From JACNKJ01 sp964440095 (GTDB lineage Bacteria > Krumholzibacteriota > Krumholzibacteriia > JACNKJ01): a stretch of 28,911 nucleotides of DNA. The first letter of the stretch is position 1. The number at the start of each line of letters is the position of its first letter. This document shows, one piece after another, positions 1 through 8,320 of this stretch. The position numbers were made by a program, and so were the translations under genes. Location: assembly GCA_964440095.1 (NCBI GenBank), contig CAYTPZ010000026.1, positions 1 to 28,911 on the forward strand. The letters are read 5' to 3'. The notes beneath the pieces were generated by a model that saw only the letters and a program-made list of their open reading frames with translations, was not told where the DNA came from and made no database searches.

Positions 1-13
1 CAGTGTAACCGAT

Positions 14-83
14 CAGAGTCCGGGATCAATCCACAACAAGGATGGACGAGGGATGTCGAGTTGTGGATTGATCCCGGACTCTG
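14..83. repeat. Perfect 24-bp inverted repeat with 22-nt spacer
   Basis: Positions 14-37 and 60-83 are exact reverse complements (24 of 24), separated by 22 nt. The repeat lies 16 bp beyond the stop codon of the alpha-mannosidase gene, at the 3' end of the glycan operon. Read on the minus strand it would form a very stable hairpin, but no T-tract follows, so it is not a typical intrinsic terminator. It could stabilise the mRNA 3' end, or be a dispersed hairpin element or the remnant of a small mobile element. The sequence alone does not decide. Confidence 0.75.
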
Positions 84-99
84 GCCTCTATGACAATTG

Positions 100-2859
100 T
101 CAGATCGAGATTTCAATTGTCAATATTTCATGGGGTCCGATACTTACAATCAGTTCACGAAGTCCACTGTCTAAGTACTTTACCTCTCTCTCTTCCAGAA
201 GATTGCATTTCCACACTTCACGGATGTCGAATTCCGTGTGCAAGGTTTCCTCCGCAATCTCACCTCCAAGGTTGTAGAGGCGAAGAAGCAATCCATCACC
301 TTGGGAATTTGTACGCAGAGAACTTAGGGACACTTGAGAACTGAGGCCCCAGATCAAACCCTTTGATGATGGCGAGGCCATAGCGGCTACGCCTTGCCTG
401 CATGGCAAGGGAGTGCGCCATCGTGTGCTCTCGGCTTTCACACCTGCACTGATGCCATCTCCCTGGAAGGGTAACATGGACAATTGGAAACGATGCTTGC
501 CGCGGCACTGAGCCTCGGGCGTGTAGAGTGTTGGGCCCGCATTGGAACACTTGCGATCGGCGAAGTCATCGCGGGAAAGCCAAGCAACTGCACGCAACAA
601 GGTAACTTCAAGGTCCACCTCTCCGGCGGCATTTTTACGGGCGGACACTTCCGGTAGACCCTGAGCAAGTATGGCAAGCCCGCCCTTTTCATCATCGACC
701 CAGGTAAAATCCTGCTGGGGGAACGCATCAGTAGGTGGTTGAGCCCAGTCCTTGTGTTCAACAAGCGCCAGGCTTCGACGGTTAAGCATGAACTGGCCGT
801 CGGAAACGATACTGTCGCTTGCAATACCGGTTGGGATAATCACTCGAAGACGATGATCTTCGGCCAAGTTCTCAAACTCGATTTCCACATCGAGGCGAGG
901 GGAATTGATATCGAGGCTTAGCTGAACCGAGACTGGGCAGTCTACATATTCTTCGCTGCGGGATTTGCGATCGGCACTCAGTGAGCATGGAATACTGAGG
1001 CTTCCCTTCCAGCTAAGGCGTCCGCGCAGGGGACCCTGGAGCTCAGAGGTGATCTCACCCAATCCCTCAAGGGATCTGATCGGCTTATCGCCAGGAAGAG
1101 TACCGAAATCGTATTCATCGCCGATGTCGGCTACGTTTTCCAGAAGAGCCAGTCCGTCGTAACGCCGATAGTTAACCTTGTCGAAGAGGTCAATCAGTCC
1201 ATTAGGATGAATTTCAACACTTAGGAACTCATTCTCAATTCGATTGTCACTCCCTCGAACAGGCTCTTCGAAGAGCGTTATGCCCTTTTCACCCTCGCGC
1301 AGGAAGTAAACCTTGGTCCCCACAGGCGGCAGGTCTTCCGCATAAATGAGAATGTGAAGGAAGGTGTCGTGTTCGTCGGCCAGTGAGTCGCCCTTGAGGA
1401 TGCGATCCCCAAATCGCTCGCGATAAACGGCGAACTTCTTCAGTTGATCTTCTGCGAAAAGTTCAGCTCTATAATCCACGCCCCAGAAACGCTCCACGGT
1501 CCAGCGATTCAAGATTTGGAAGGGAATGGCCGCGCCATCCTCGTCGAATAATTGAAGGGAATCCAAGTCGTAGCCAAAGGGTTGAAGAATGACAAGCCGT
1601 TCAATCATGGCACTTCGCTTTTCGGGAAGCGAGTTCGCCACGAGTATGGCCGTATCCCGATCTGCCGAAGGCTCATGACCAAAGAGAGGCAAAAGACCTT
1701 CGAGCTTTTCGTTCAAAATTGCCCGAGCACTCTGCTCAACCTGATCGAATCGCGTGTCCATCTCGCGATGTACCTCGTCGATGCTGCAACCGCAAATGGA
1801 ATCGTGAGGGTGATTCTCAAGCAACTTCTTCCAGGAGTATCCGATCAATTCGGAAGAAGGCGGCCTATTCGCTTGCAGTGCCAAGGCAGCATCCAACGAC
1901 TCGACCACATTGCTGAGAAGTGTTTGACAACGGTCATTCCTTTGCTTGAGCGGCATCCTTGATGACCAGACACCCGGCAGGATCAGATGCAACTTCCCCG
2001 ACAGCAACTCGCCTTGGTAGCTCTTGCGGTTTCGGGTTTCATTTCGCAAAGAGGCAAACAATTCCGGATAACCGGCATGAATAAATTCCGTGTCGGGGTA
2101 GGCCTCACGCAAAGCGGCCATCACGGGGCCGAAATCGCTCTGGGGAGGAAAGTGATCGCAGCCGTTGCTGATAAGAACGGTTTCATCGCAGGGTCGAGCG
2201 GCCATTTTTTCGAAAAGCTCACCCACATGCGCCACGGCTCTTTCGGGATTCACTTTTCTCTGTGTATGGGCGTGCCAAAGCTCTTCGTATCCCAAGCCAC
2301 CGGCATTGCAATAGCCCTCGCATTGATTGTAGGCCAAGACTTCACTGCCATCGGGTGCGGCCCAAGTGTAGGTCCAGCCCAGGTCATCGAGCTCTTCGCC
2401 GTTTCCCCGCGTATAGACGAAGCTGTCGATGCCCACGCCACGAAGGATTTGCGGCATTTGAGCCAGGTGCCCGAAGCTGTCGGGCATGTATCCAACTTTT
2501 TGAACGCCACCGCAGGCCTCTGCCACCTTGTGACCAATTTGAAGGTTCCGCACTGTCGCTTCGCCGCTCACCAAAAACTCGTCGGGAAGGATGTACCAGG
2601 GACCCAAGGAAAGTTTCCCCGCCTCAGTCAAGGCTATAATGCGAGAGAGATCCTCGGGATGGGTGAGTAGGTGATCTTCCAGAACAAGAGTTTGCCCATC
2701 AAGAAGGAAGTGTTGAAACTCGCCACCCGCCTCTAGCCGGCCCAGCACCTGACCCAGCATGCGTGCGAAATCCACGCGGAAACGATGCAGTGGCAGATAC
2801 CATTCCCGATCCCAATGAGTATGCGAAACGACCACCGCTTTGCGTGGATGCAGGCTCAA
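100..2859 (-). CDS. GH38 family alpha-mannosidase
   Basis: A glycoside hydrolase family 38 enzyme that removes alpha-linked mannose from mannosides or N-glycans. The N-terminus has HTHWDREWY, whose His and Asp are zinc ligands in GH38. MPDSFGHLAQMPQIL carries the Asp that is nucleophile and zinc ligand, and NHPHDSICGCSIDEVH carries the last zinc His. The rest is the usual all-beta C-terminal half. About 919 residues is normal for bacterial MngB-like members. There is no signal peptide, so it is probably cytoplasmic and acts on imported oligosaccharides. I prefer a TTG start at 2859, right after the GH130 stop, with GGAGAG at 2864-2869; a GTG at 2883 would add 8 residues and has no clear ribosome site. 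It is the last gene of the glycan operon. Confidence 0.93.
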   Translation of the reverse strand: MSLHPRKAVVVSHTHWDREWYLPLHRFRVDFARMLGQVLGRLEAGGEFQHFLLDGQTLVLEDHLLTHPEDLSRIIALTEAGKLSLGPWYILPDEFLVSGEATVRNLQIGHKVAEACGGVQKVGYMPDSFGHLAQMPQILRGVGIDSFVYTRGNGEELDDLGWTYTWAAPDGSEVLAYNQCEGYCNAGGLGYEELWHAHTQRKVNPERAVAHVGELFEKMAARPCDETVLISNGCDHFPPQSDFGPVMAALREAYPDTEFIHAGYPELFASLRNETRNRKSYQGELLSGKLHLILPGVWSSRMPLKQRNDRCQTLLSNVVESLDAALALQANRPPSSELIGYSWKKLLENHPHDSICGCSIDEVHREMDTRFDQVEQSARAILNEKLEGLLPLFGHEPSADRDTAILVANSLPEKRSAMIERLVILQPFGYDLDSLQLFDEDGAAIPFQILNRWTVERFWGVDYRAELFAEDQLKKFAVYRERFGDRILKGDSLADEHDTFLHILIYAEDLPPVGTKVYFLREGEKGITLFEEPVRGSDNRIENEFLSVEIHPNGLIDLFDKVNYRRYDGLALLENVADIGDEYDFGTLPGDKPIRSLEGLGEITSELQGPLRGRLSWKGSLSIPCSLSADRKSRSEEYVDCPVSVQLSLDINSPRLDVEIEFENLAEDHRLRVIIPTGIASDSIVSDGQFMLNRRSLALVEHKDWAQPPTDAFPQQDFTWVDDEKGGLAILAQGLPEVSARKNAAGEVDLEVTLLRAVAWLSRDDFADRKCSNAGPTLYTPEAQCRGKHRFQLSMLPFQGDGISAGVKAESTRWRTPLPCRQGVAAMASPSSKGLIWGLSSQVSLSSLRTNSQGDGLLLRLYNLGGEIAEETLHTEFDIREVWKCNLLEEREVKYLDSGLRELIVSIGPHEILTIEISI

Positions 2860-2860
2860 C

Positions 2861-3796
2861 TTACTCTCCAGTTCTGCAGGCACTAATCAATTGCTGGATG
2901 GAAGCGCGGGCGAGACCGATGCAGCTGTCGGCCGCGCCGTAGTAAAGGTCGACGGCGTCATCGCGAAGGATCAACCCTGTTGGGAAAACGACTCCGGGCA
3001 CCTGCCCAGCAAGCTCCCAGGGCTCGCGTGGCTCAAGGATGTTATCCCGCCCGCGGGCGATGACCTTGGACGGGTCTTCGAGATCCAATAGCACCGCCCC
3101 CGCCTGATACAGACTCGACGCTCCAAAGTGAGTGGCAACTCCATGGTAAATGTGCAGCCAACCTTGGCTTGTCTTCACTGGCGGCGGGCCCGAACCAATG
3201 CGCTCATCCCAGTAACGCGGGCGACCGCGCATGAGATTGCCGCCAACTTCCCAGTTTACTAAGTCGTCGGAATAGGCCAGGCGAATGGCACCCCCCCCAC
3301 CGGCCAAGCTATCTGCAAGTTGGTTGGGGCGTTCGAGCCTGGCGTATCGGCCCCCGATGCGTTCGGGAAACAGCACGCCATTGCGAAGGTCGTCTTGGCT
3401 CATTCCGAGGAATTCAAAACTCTGGAAGTCCTGGCTGCGAACTATGCCCAAGCGACAGCCCTCATCCAGGTCCATGGCAAAGCAGACAATGATCTCGTCG
3501 TCCAAGACAGTGATTCGCGGGTCGTAGATGTGGTGAATCGTCTCGGAAACGGCCTCGATGCCCTCAAAGGCAATCGGCTGGGGATCAATCTCGAAAGTCA
3601 CACCATCTTCACTGATGGCCCGCAGCAAAAATGTGCGTCGACCACGAGTTTGAACGCGCAGCAGTGCAACAATCTTCCCCTGCCAAAGCGCGACTCCAGG
3701 ATTGAAGACCGAACTTGCATCGACAATTTCGGGAGGGAAATCCGGCACATGCTTGCGGGTCAGAATGGGCCCTCCGGGGTGTCGCTGAAAGATCAT
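2861..3796 (-). CDS. GH130 beta-1,4-mannoside phosphorylase-like enzyme
   Basis: A five-bladed beta-propeller enzyme of family GH130, about 311 residues. Known members mostly phosphorolyse Man-beta-1,4-GlcNAc or Man-beta-1,4-Glc to mannose 1-phosphate. Visible blocks in order are NPGVALW, YDPRITVLDDEIIVCFAMD, NGVLFPERIGGRYARLERP, ERIGSGPPPVKTSQGWLHIY followed by HGV, and FPTGLILRDDAVDLYYGAAD. The Arg of the LERP segment and the His of YHGV match residues I associate with phosphate binding, so a phosphorylase is more likely than a hydrolase; this is inference. No signal peptide is present, in keeping with cytoplasmic phosphorolysis. The start at 3796 has GGAGGAG four bases upstream and overlaps the end of the amidase gene. 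A GTG seven codons upstream is less likely. Confidence 0.92.
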   Translation of the reverse strand: MIFQRHPGGPILTRKHVPDFPPEIVDASSVFNPGVALWQGKIVALLRVQTRGRRTFLLRAISEDGVTFEIDPQPIAFEGIEAVSETIHHIYDPRITVLDDEIIVCFAMDLDEGCRLGIVRSQDFQSFEFLGMSQDDLRNGVLFPERIGGRYARLERPNQLADSLAGGGGAIRLAYSDDLVNWEVGGNLMRGRPRYWDERIGSGPPPVKTSQGWLHIYHGVATHFGASSLYQAGAVLLDLEDPSKVIARGRDNILEPREPWELAGQVPGVVFPTGLILRDDAVDLYYGAADSCIGLARASIQQLISACRTGE

Positions 3797-3797
3797 G

Positions 3798-4766
3798 CTA
3801 CTCCTCCCACCCAACAAGGTAGGCGCTCACCCGCCAGTATCCGTAGTGATCGTTTTCATCTCGTGGGCGTACATCTTCAATGGAAAACTCCATATTGTGC
3901 ACTCCGGCGGGAAGATCCATGCGTAGGTCAGTGACCATGGGACGCACCCAGTCGCCGGGACACCATCCACTCCGACTGTAGTCCGAAGACCAGGTTCCGT
4001 CGGGCCAATGGCGCGTGAAGGGATTGATGTCGCGGAAATCCGTGCAGTCGCTCCGCCAGGGCTTGTAACGCAGAATCTCTAGGCCATCCACCTTCACCAC
4101 ATTGAACTTACTTTCGAACTCATCGGCATCGGTGCCATCGGTGCAATGGCCACTAACCAGATAATGCATCTCGATTCGATAGCTGCTGTCCGGGATTTCC
4201 ACTTGCATGACTATAGGATCAAACTCCGATGTGATTGACTCCTCATAGATCAGAGGAACAATCCAATCTACCGGAAGGGGATTGTGCTCCTTGCTGTACT
4301 CCAATGTGAAGGTCACGCGCCAGCCAGGCGAAGCCCAGGTATCGATAAATGCACGCAAATCCACTGTTCCCTTGAGGAGCGGCGCGAGATGACTCAACTC
4401 CACGCGATACTCGGTGGGGCCGCCATAGGCCGTAACGAACTTGATCAATTCCAAATCGGGCTGATCTGCTTGAGCCAAGCGAATATTGCCGGCGCGATCC
4501 CATTTGTCCTGAACCTTCACCGAGTCCACCTGAATCGGCTCAATGAAAAGGCGGCCAAATATCTTCCCCGACCAAAGCCGCCCGGGAAGATTGATCTTAG
4601 TTCCCGCAATCCTTCCATTGTCCATTCCGAATACACGGCGGCTATCATATTGGCTGGAATCATCGGGTGTGAAGTGGATGACGGTTTGATCAAAAACCGG
4701 AACGTCAAGCGCTGCCACTACAATTGGCGTGGCAAGCAATAGGATGGCTATCAAGAACTTCCTCAT
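3798..4766 (-). CDS. PNGase F-like peptide-N-glycosidase, secreted
   Basis: A 322-residue protein with a signal peptide (hydrophobic residues about 4-19), resembling Elizabethkingia PNGase F along most of its length. PNGase F cleaves the GlcNAc-Asn amide and frees whole N-glycans from glycoproteins. KWDRAGNIRL (residues 88-97) matches EWDRYANVYV of PNGase F and keeps catalytic Asp60 as Asp90. DEFESKFNVVKVDG keeps Glu206 as Glu216. SRSGWCPG (264-271) matches DRAGWCPG. The IDTW segment (141-144) matches TETW, but Glu118 is Asp142 here. Two jelly-roll domains fit the length. It should act in the periplasm or outside the cell. Its ATG overlaps the stop of the symporter gene by 4 bp (ATGA), which suggests translational coupling. 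The assignment is from recalled sequence, not a search. Confidence 0.85.
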   Translation of the reverse strand: MRKFLIAILLLATPIVVAALDVPVFDQTVIHFTPDDSSQYDSRRVFGMDNGRIAGTKINLPGRLWSGKIFGRLFIEPIQVDSVKVQDKWDRAGNIRLAQADQPDLELIKFVTAYGGPTEYRVELSHLAPLLKGTVDLRAFIDTWASPGWRVTFTLEYSKEHNPLPVDWIVPLIYEESITSEFDPIVMQVEIPDSSYRIEMHYLVSGHCTDGTDADEFESKFNVVKVDGLEILRYKPWRSDCTDFRDINPFTRHWPDGTWSSDYSRSGWCPGDWVRPMVTDLRMDLPAGVHNMEFSIEDVRPRDENDHYGYWRVSAYLVGWEE

Positions 4767-7105
4767 GACTCTACCTCCACGATGTGGCCATCGTCTGTTT
4801 CGTCACGATCCATGTGATCCAGTCGTGTGAACATGGCCCGGGCATCTTTCAAACCGCCTATGGCGAACCAAATGATTACGAAGACCGACATAAAGACCTG
4901 GATCAGCACATAGATCTTCCAGTACTTGCCCCATCCGCGACTGATGGGATCCATCAACACGCTTCCGCGCTCGGCTGCGAATTGGGCACGTTCTATCTCG
5001 CCTGCTCCCGTGGCGGCCTCCGACAGCAAAACCCATGCACGGCTGGATTCGGGCAAGCCCGTAACGGCATCCTCAAGAAGCTGTAGCGCTTCCGCGTGAC
5101 GCCCTTGCGCCATGATCGCCTGCCCCAAGCGCATGCGGAACTTAGGATGCTGGTTCACGGGACCGGCATCCCCAAGAGAATCAAGACGCGCTTCGGCCAG
5201 GGACCATTGCTTTTCATCCAACAGATCCCGGCACTCAACCATGATGCCGCGAGCGGGCTCATCGAATTCAAGAAAAGCATCTGGTGGATCGCGATGAGCC
5301 ACATTCCAAACCGTGCCCGCAATAAAAATAAGGGTCCAAAGCCCGGTCCAACAATAACTGGCGATGTAGATGGCCTTGTCACCCCGTGTAAACTCGCGCC
5401 CCATTCCCAGCAGGCGCCAACCACGCGACGGCTTCTCGTTCACCACCAGCATTTCACCTTCGATGGCGTGCTTCCCGCGATGCAGCATGCGATCCAAATC
5501 GAAAACACGGCGCGGTCCCAGGAGCGAAACCAGGATGTATAGCAATGTCGAGGCGAACATGGCCACGGCCCAATACTGCTGACCATTGATATCGTATAGC
5601 CAGTTCAGACTCGCCCAGAAGGCTCTAGCCAGAGCCGGCAGATGGGCGCGGCTCACTTCGAAAACCGCTGCTTCCATCTGGTGGATCAAAATACCGCCAA
5701 CCGCGATTCCCGATCCCGTGAGCATGGCTGTCCAGGCGGCAGCTGCCGTACCACGCTTCCAGTAAAGCCCGCCAATGATTACCGCGCCTGACCCGCCCGC
5801 GAAAATGGCCCCGGTGATGGCGAAAAAGAGGAAGATGTATTCGCTTTGCTGGAAGAGCAGACTGAACAAGAAGATGAAGATGGCCACACCCAGAATAGAA
5901 CCACGAAGCCAAAGCAGGTGCGCTCGCTCCGATAGCGGTCGTTTGCGGAATGGCATCACTACGTCTTGAATGAAGATACTGCCCCAGGAGTGCAGATAGG
6001 TGTCGTGGGTGCTCACGAATGCGGCGAGCATCACGGCGGCGAAAGCCCCGAGCAAACCCGAGGGAAGCATTTTGGTGAGTATGAGCGGAGTTCGAACCTG
6101 GTTTTGTAAAGGTTCGCTTTCGATACCTCTCAAGACGGAATTCACCCAGCCCGACAGGTCCGCGAAATCGGGGTGACGCATCACCGTGTAGGCCATGATG
6201 GGCACGATCAAGATGAAGAGGTTCTGAGGGAAGCCGCGCCAGTTGGTGAGCACGCTGCCCATCTTGGCTTCGTGAGCGCTGCGAGCCGACACGTTATAGC
6301 CCTGGGTTCCCTGCCAACTCATGGCCCCGTAAAGCACTCCGAAAATGCCGATGACGAAATAGACCAGGTTGAAGTCATCGACATGTCCGGTCTTGAAGGG
6401 ATTGATGAGCGATGCGTTCTCCGGTGCCATGTTCAAAGCTTCGAGCATCTGCGTCCAATCCACCTTTGTGAACAGGAACAGGACGATGGCCACGAAAACT
6501 ATGTTCACGAAAAGACCCTGAATAAAGTCGGTGATGATCACCGCCACCTGCCCGCCGGCGAACACGAAGTAAAGTGAGATGGATAGCAGGGCGATCATTA
6601 TTAAGGGGAAGCTCGCCCAGGTGAAACCGAGGAAGGCAAACTCAGCGGGGAAGCCGCAGTAGTGAATGAAGAAGCGGGCTCCCACCGCGGGAAAGATGCC
6701 GAAATTGATGAGCCCCGAAAGAAACGCGATGAGCCCTGCGAAAATGCGGAAGCGCTTGCTGTAACGTCGCTCGAAGAATTCCGCCAAGGTGAGCGCTCGC
6801 GTTTGTCGGAAACGATAAACCACCCAGCCCGCCACGGTCATGAGCAAAATCACCACGCCCATGGTCAGGCCCCACCAACTCATGGAAAAGCCCGCCACGT
6901 AGTTCATCTCCAGCAGGCCCACGATGGTGATGGCTCCCAGACCGGCAATGCCGCCCGACACGCTGATCAGATATCGACCTGCGCTTCGGCCTGCCGCGAG
7001 AAAGTCGGCCACACTTTTCATGCGCCGGCGGCTGGCGGCCAGTCCCGTGAACATCACGGCCAGCATGGCCAGTACGATAAGCCAATCCAAGGGTGAGAGA
7101 TTCAC
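4763..7105 (-). CDS. Sodium:solute symporter (SSS family) with C-terminal TPR domain
   Basis: About 780 residues. Residues 1 to about 540 form a run of 13 or so membrane helices with SSS character, including the N-terminal SPLDWLIVLAML helix and GGIAGLGAITIVG, expected to drive Na+-coupled uptake of a sugar or other small solute. After a loop comes a further helix (YCWTGLWTLIFIAGTVW), about 100 residues of TPR-like helical repeat, and a last helix (IYVLIQVFMSVFVIIWFAIG). Basic residues before the first and after the last of these two helices place the TPR block outside the cytoplasm by the positive-inside rule. The start is the GTG at 7105, with AAGGAG at 7111-7116; the upstream open frame runs into the preceding gene. 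Such a fusion is larger than ordinary SSS proteins. Confidence 0.88.
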   Translation of the reverse strand: MNLSPLDWLIVLAMLAVMFTGLAASRRRMKSVADFLAAGRSAGRYLISVSGGIAGLGAITIVGLLEMNYVAGFSMSWWGLTMGVVILLMTVAGWVVYRFRQTRALTLAEFFERRYSKRFRIFAGLIAFLSGLINFGIFPAVGARFFIHYCGFPAEFAFLGFTWASFPLIMIALLSISLYFVFAGGQVAVIITDFIQGLFVNIVFVAIVLFLFTKVDWTQMLEALNMAPENASLINPFKTGHVDDFNLVYFVIGIFGVLYGAMSWQGTQGYNVSARSAHEAKMGSVLTNWRGFPQNLFILIVPIMAYTVMRHPDFADLSGWVNSVLRGIESEPLQNQVRTPLILTKMLPSGLLGAFAAVMLAAFVSTHDTYLHSWGSIFIQDVVMPFRKRPLSERAHLLWLRGSILGVAIFIFLFSLLFQQSEYIFLFFAITGAIFAGGSGAVIIGGLYWKRGTAAAAWTAMLTGSGIAVGGILIHQMEAAVFEVSRAHLPALARAFWASLNWLYDINGQQYWAVAMFASTLLYILVSLLGPRRVFDLDRMLHRGKHAIEGEMLVVNEKPSRGWRLLGMGREFTRGDKAIYIASYCWTGLWTLIFIAGTVWNVAHRDPPDAFLEFDEPARGIMVECRDLLDEKQWSLAEARLDSLGDAGPVNQHPKFRMRLGQAIMAQGRHAEALQLLEDAVTGLPESSRAWVLLSEAATGAGEIERAQFAAERGSVLMDPISRGWGKYWKIYVLIQVFMSVFVIIWFAIGGLKDARAMFTRLDHMDRDETDDGHIVEVES

Positions 7106-7118
7106 GATTTCTCCTTGG

Positions 7119-8141
7119 TTACCAGAGGTGGCCGGTCTCGTCGATATGGTGCTCGCCGCCATCGGCATCCAGTGCGATGATCTCGAATCCGGAGGGTGTG
7201 AGGTGAACTTGAGCACCCTTGAATGTGTCCCGGTAGGAGCCGGTCTCCTCGAAGTGTTGCCTCTGCTTGTAATAGAGGCGGCAAAGTTCCCAGCGTGTTC
7301 GGTCGGCCGGCTTCAACTCGAACACTCCCGACTCCTGGGCGAACTCAACAAAGCCCCACATTTCCGGATAGTGCATGGCGATCAAACCCTGAGGCGACCA
7401 GACCCAATTGTACTCAGGCAGAGGCGCACCCTGATCGTCAAGTTCCTTCACATAGCCACCCTCATGGACCTTCAGCCGCCATTGCACTCGCGAGAAATTC
7501 ACGCGCCAGCGATCCCCGATTCGGGGAGGACAGTCCCGATGCGCCGCTTCCGACAAGGCCTGCCAGGGGAAGGCGATCTCCACGGTCCATCCCAGATCAA
7601 GATCGGTGGGATCATTGATGCTTCCCCTAAGTGTAACGGCCGTCTTGAGACCCGCAATATCCCAACCATGAATGGCGGGCGCTCCGTCTCGGTAAGGCTT
7701 TACCAGAAATAGATCCCATTCCGTTCCAAGGGCGTTGATCTCGAGTTCGTAGTACTCATGGTTGTCGCCATCGGGATCGATAAACACTTCGAAATCGTTC
7801 TCATGATAGATCACCGAATCGCGCTCACGATAAGTGGCCCAAAGATGCGGCTCCTCCATTTTCGCAGCCACATAGAAGTACTCGTCATCCCAGAGCATCT
7901 TCACCTGAGTGCGGAAATGCGGCAGAGGCTTCAGTTCACCCTCGATGTCGACGAACTCATCGGTCCAGGGTGCCCGGCCCCAGGCGGCATCGTTCAACAC
8001 GCCATCGATATCCACAGCCCCACCCGCGCGAAGGCAAATGTAAGCTCTTGGATTCCAATCGCTGCCAGGAATGGGAAAGGCACATGCCCCAAACCCGGGC
8101 AGCAAAATAAGTGCGGCAAGGATCAGAACTGATCGATTCAT
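7119..8141 (-). CDS. Secreted CBM9-like carbohydrate-binding protein
   Basis: A 340-residue exported protein, first gene of the glycan operon. The N-terminus is a signal peptide (MNRSVLILAALILLPGFGAC); the Cys at residue 20 might be lipidated, but the lipobox is poor. The body has the CBM9-like beta-sandwich pattern: IDGVLNDAAWGRAPW, QVKMLWDDEYFYVAAKMEEP, ENDFEVFIDPDGDNHEYYEL, EINALGTEWDL, GWTVEIAFPW and WRVNFSRVQW. Family members bind sugars at the cell surface or are parts of glycan enzymes, with no catalytic residues known. Here it probably captures glycan near the symporter encoded next. The ATG lies 40 nt below a weak promoter candidate and has no strong Shine-Dalgarno. The stop sits 14 nt before the symporter start. 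Confidence 0.85.
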   Translation of the reverse strand: MNRSVLILAALILLPGFGACAFPIPGSDWNPRAYICLRAGGAVDIDGVLNDAAWGRAPWTDEFVDIEGELKPLPHFRTQVKMLWDDEYFYVAAKMEEPHLWATYRERDSVIYHENDFEVFIDPDGDNHEYYELEINALGTEWDLFLVKPYRDGAPAIHGWDIAGLKTAVTLRGSINDPTDLDLGWTVEIAFPWQALSEAAHRDCPPRIGDRWRVNFSRVQWRLKVHEGGYVKELDDQGAPLPEYNWVWSPQGLIAMHYPEMWGFVEFAQESGVFELKPADRTRWELCRLYYKQRQHFEETGSYRDTFKGAQVHLTPSGFEIIALDADGGEHHIDETGHLW

Positions 8142-8185
8142 AGGGCACCCGTTCCGGCTTATGGAAACGACGCTGAATTCAAGCG

Positions 8186-8214
8186 ATCCTAACGGGAGTC
8201 ATCCACAGCTGCAA
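8186..8214 (-). promoter_or_regulatory. Weak sigma70-type promoter candidate for the glycan operon
   Basis: TTGCAG (8209-8214) and TAGGAT (8186-8191) are 17 bp apart, giving a transcription start near 8179 and a leader of about 38 nt before the CBM9-like gene. The -35 is poor (3 of 6), the -10 fair (4 of 6). It is placed just downstream of the terminator of the preceding operon, where a promoter is needed. Confidence 0.25.
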
Positions 8215-8256
8215 GGCCTTGTGAAACATGCCAGGGTCCGGAATTGCTGTGGGACT

Positions 8257-8290
8257 ATTGGAAAAGCCCGAGCTCCCAAGAGCCCGGGCT
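8257..8290 (-). terminator. Intrinsic terminator of the actA-F/oxidase operon
   Basis: On the minus strand, 11-bp arms (8280-8290 and 8265-8275) with a single mismatch close a 4-nt loop and are followed by TTTTCC. The hairpin begins 30 nt after the stop codon of the subunit I gene, so it separates the respiratory operon from the glycan operon. Confidence 0.75.
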
Positions 8291-8320
8291 GAAGGAGGGG
8301 TTGGCTCAAGCCAAATAGGT

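Noticed and set aside
91..102. Twelve-base palindrome TGACAATTGTCA at the mannosidase stop codon, partly repeated at 114-122
   Set aside because: It overlaps coding sequence and the stop codon at the end of the gene, where an operator is unlikely; chance is a good explanation.
7106..7216. Longer N-terminus for the symporter
   Set aside because: The extra 37 residues overlap the CBM9-like gene and lack hydrophobic or family character; a GTG with AAGGAG at the right distance starts exactly at the first helix.
8142..8320. Sigma54-like promoter in the gap before the glycan operon
   Set aside because: TGGCAT and TTGCA occur here but 8 nt too far apart for the -24/-12 spacing.
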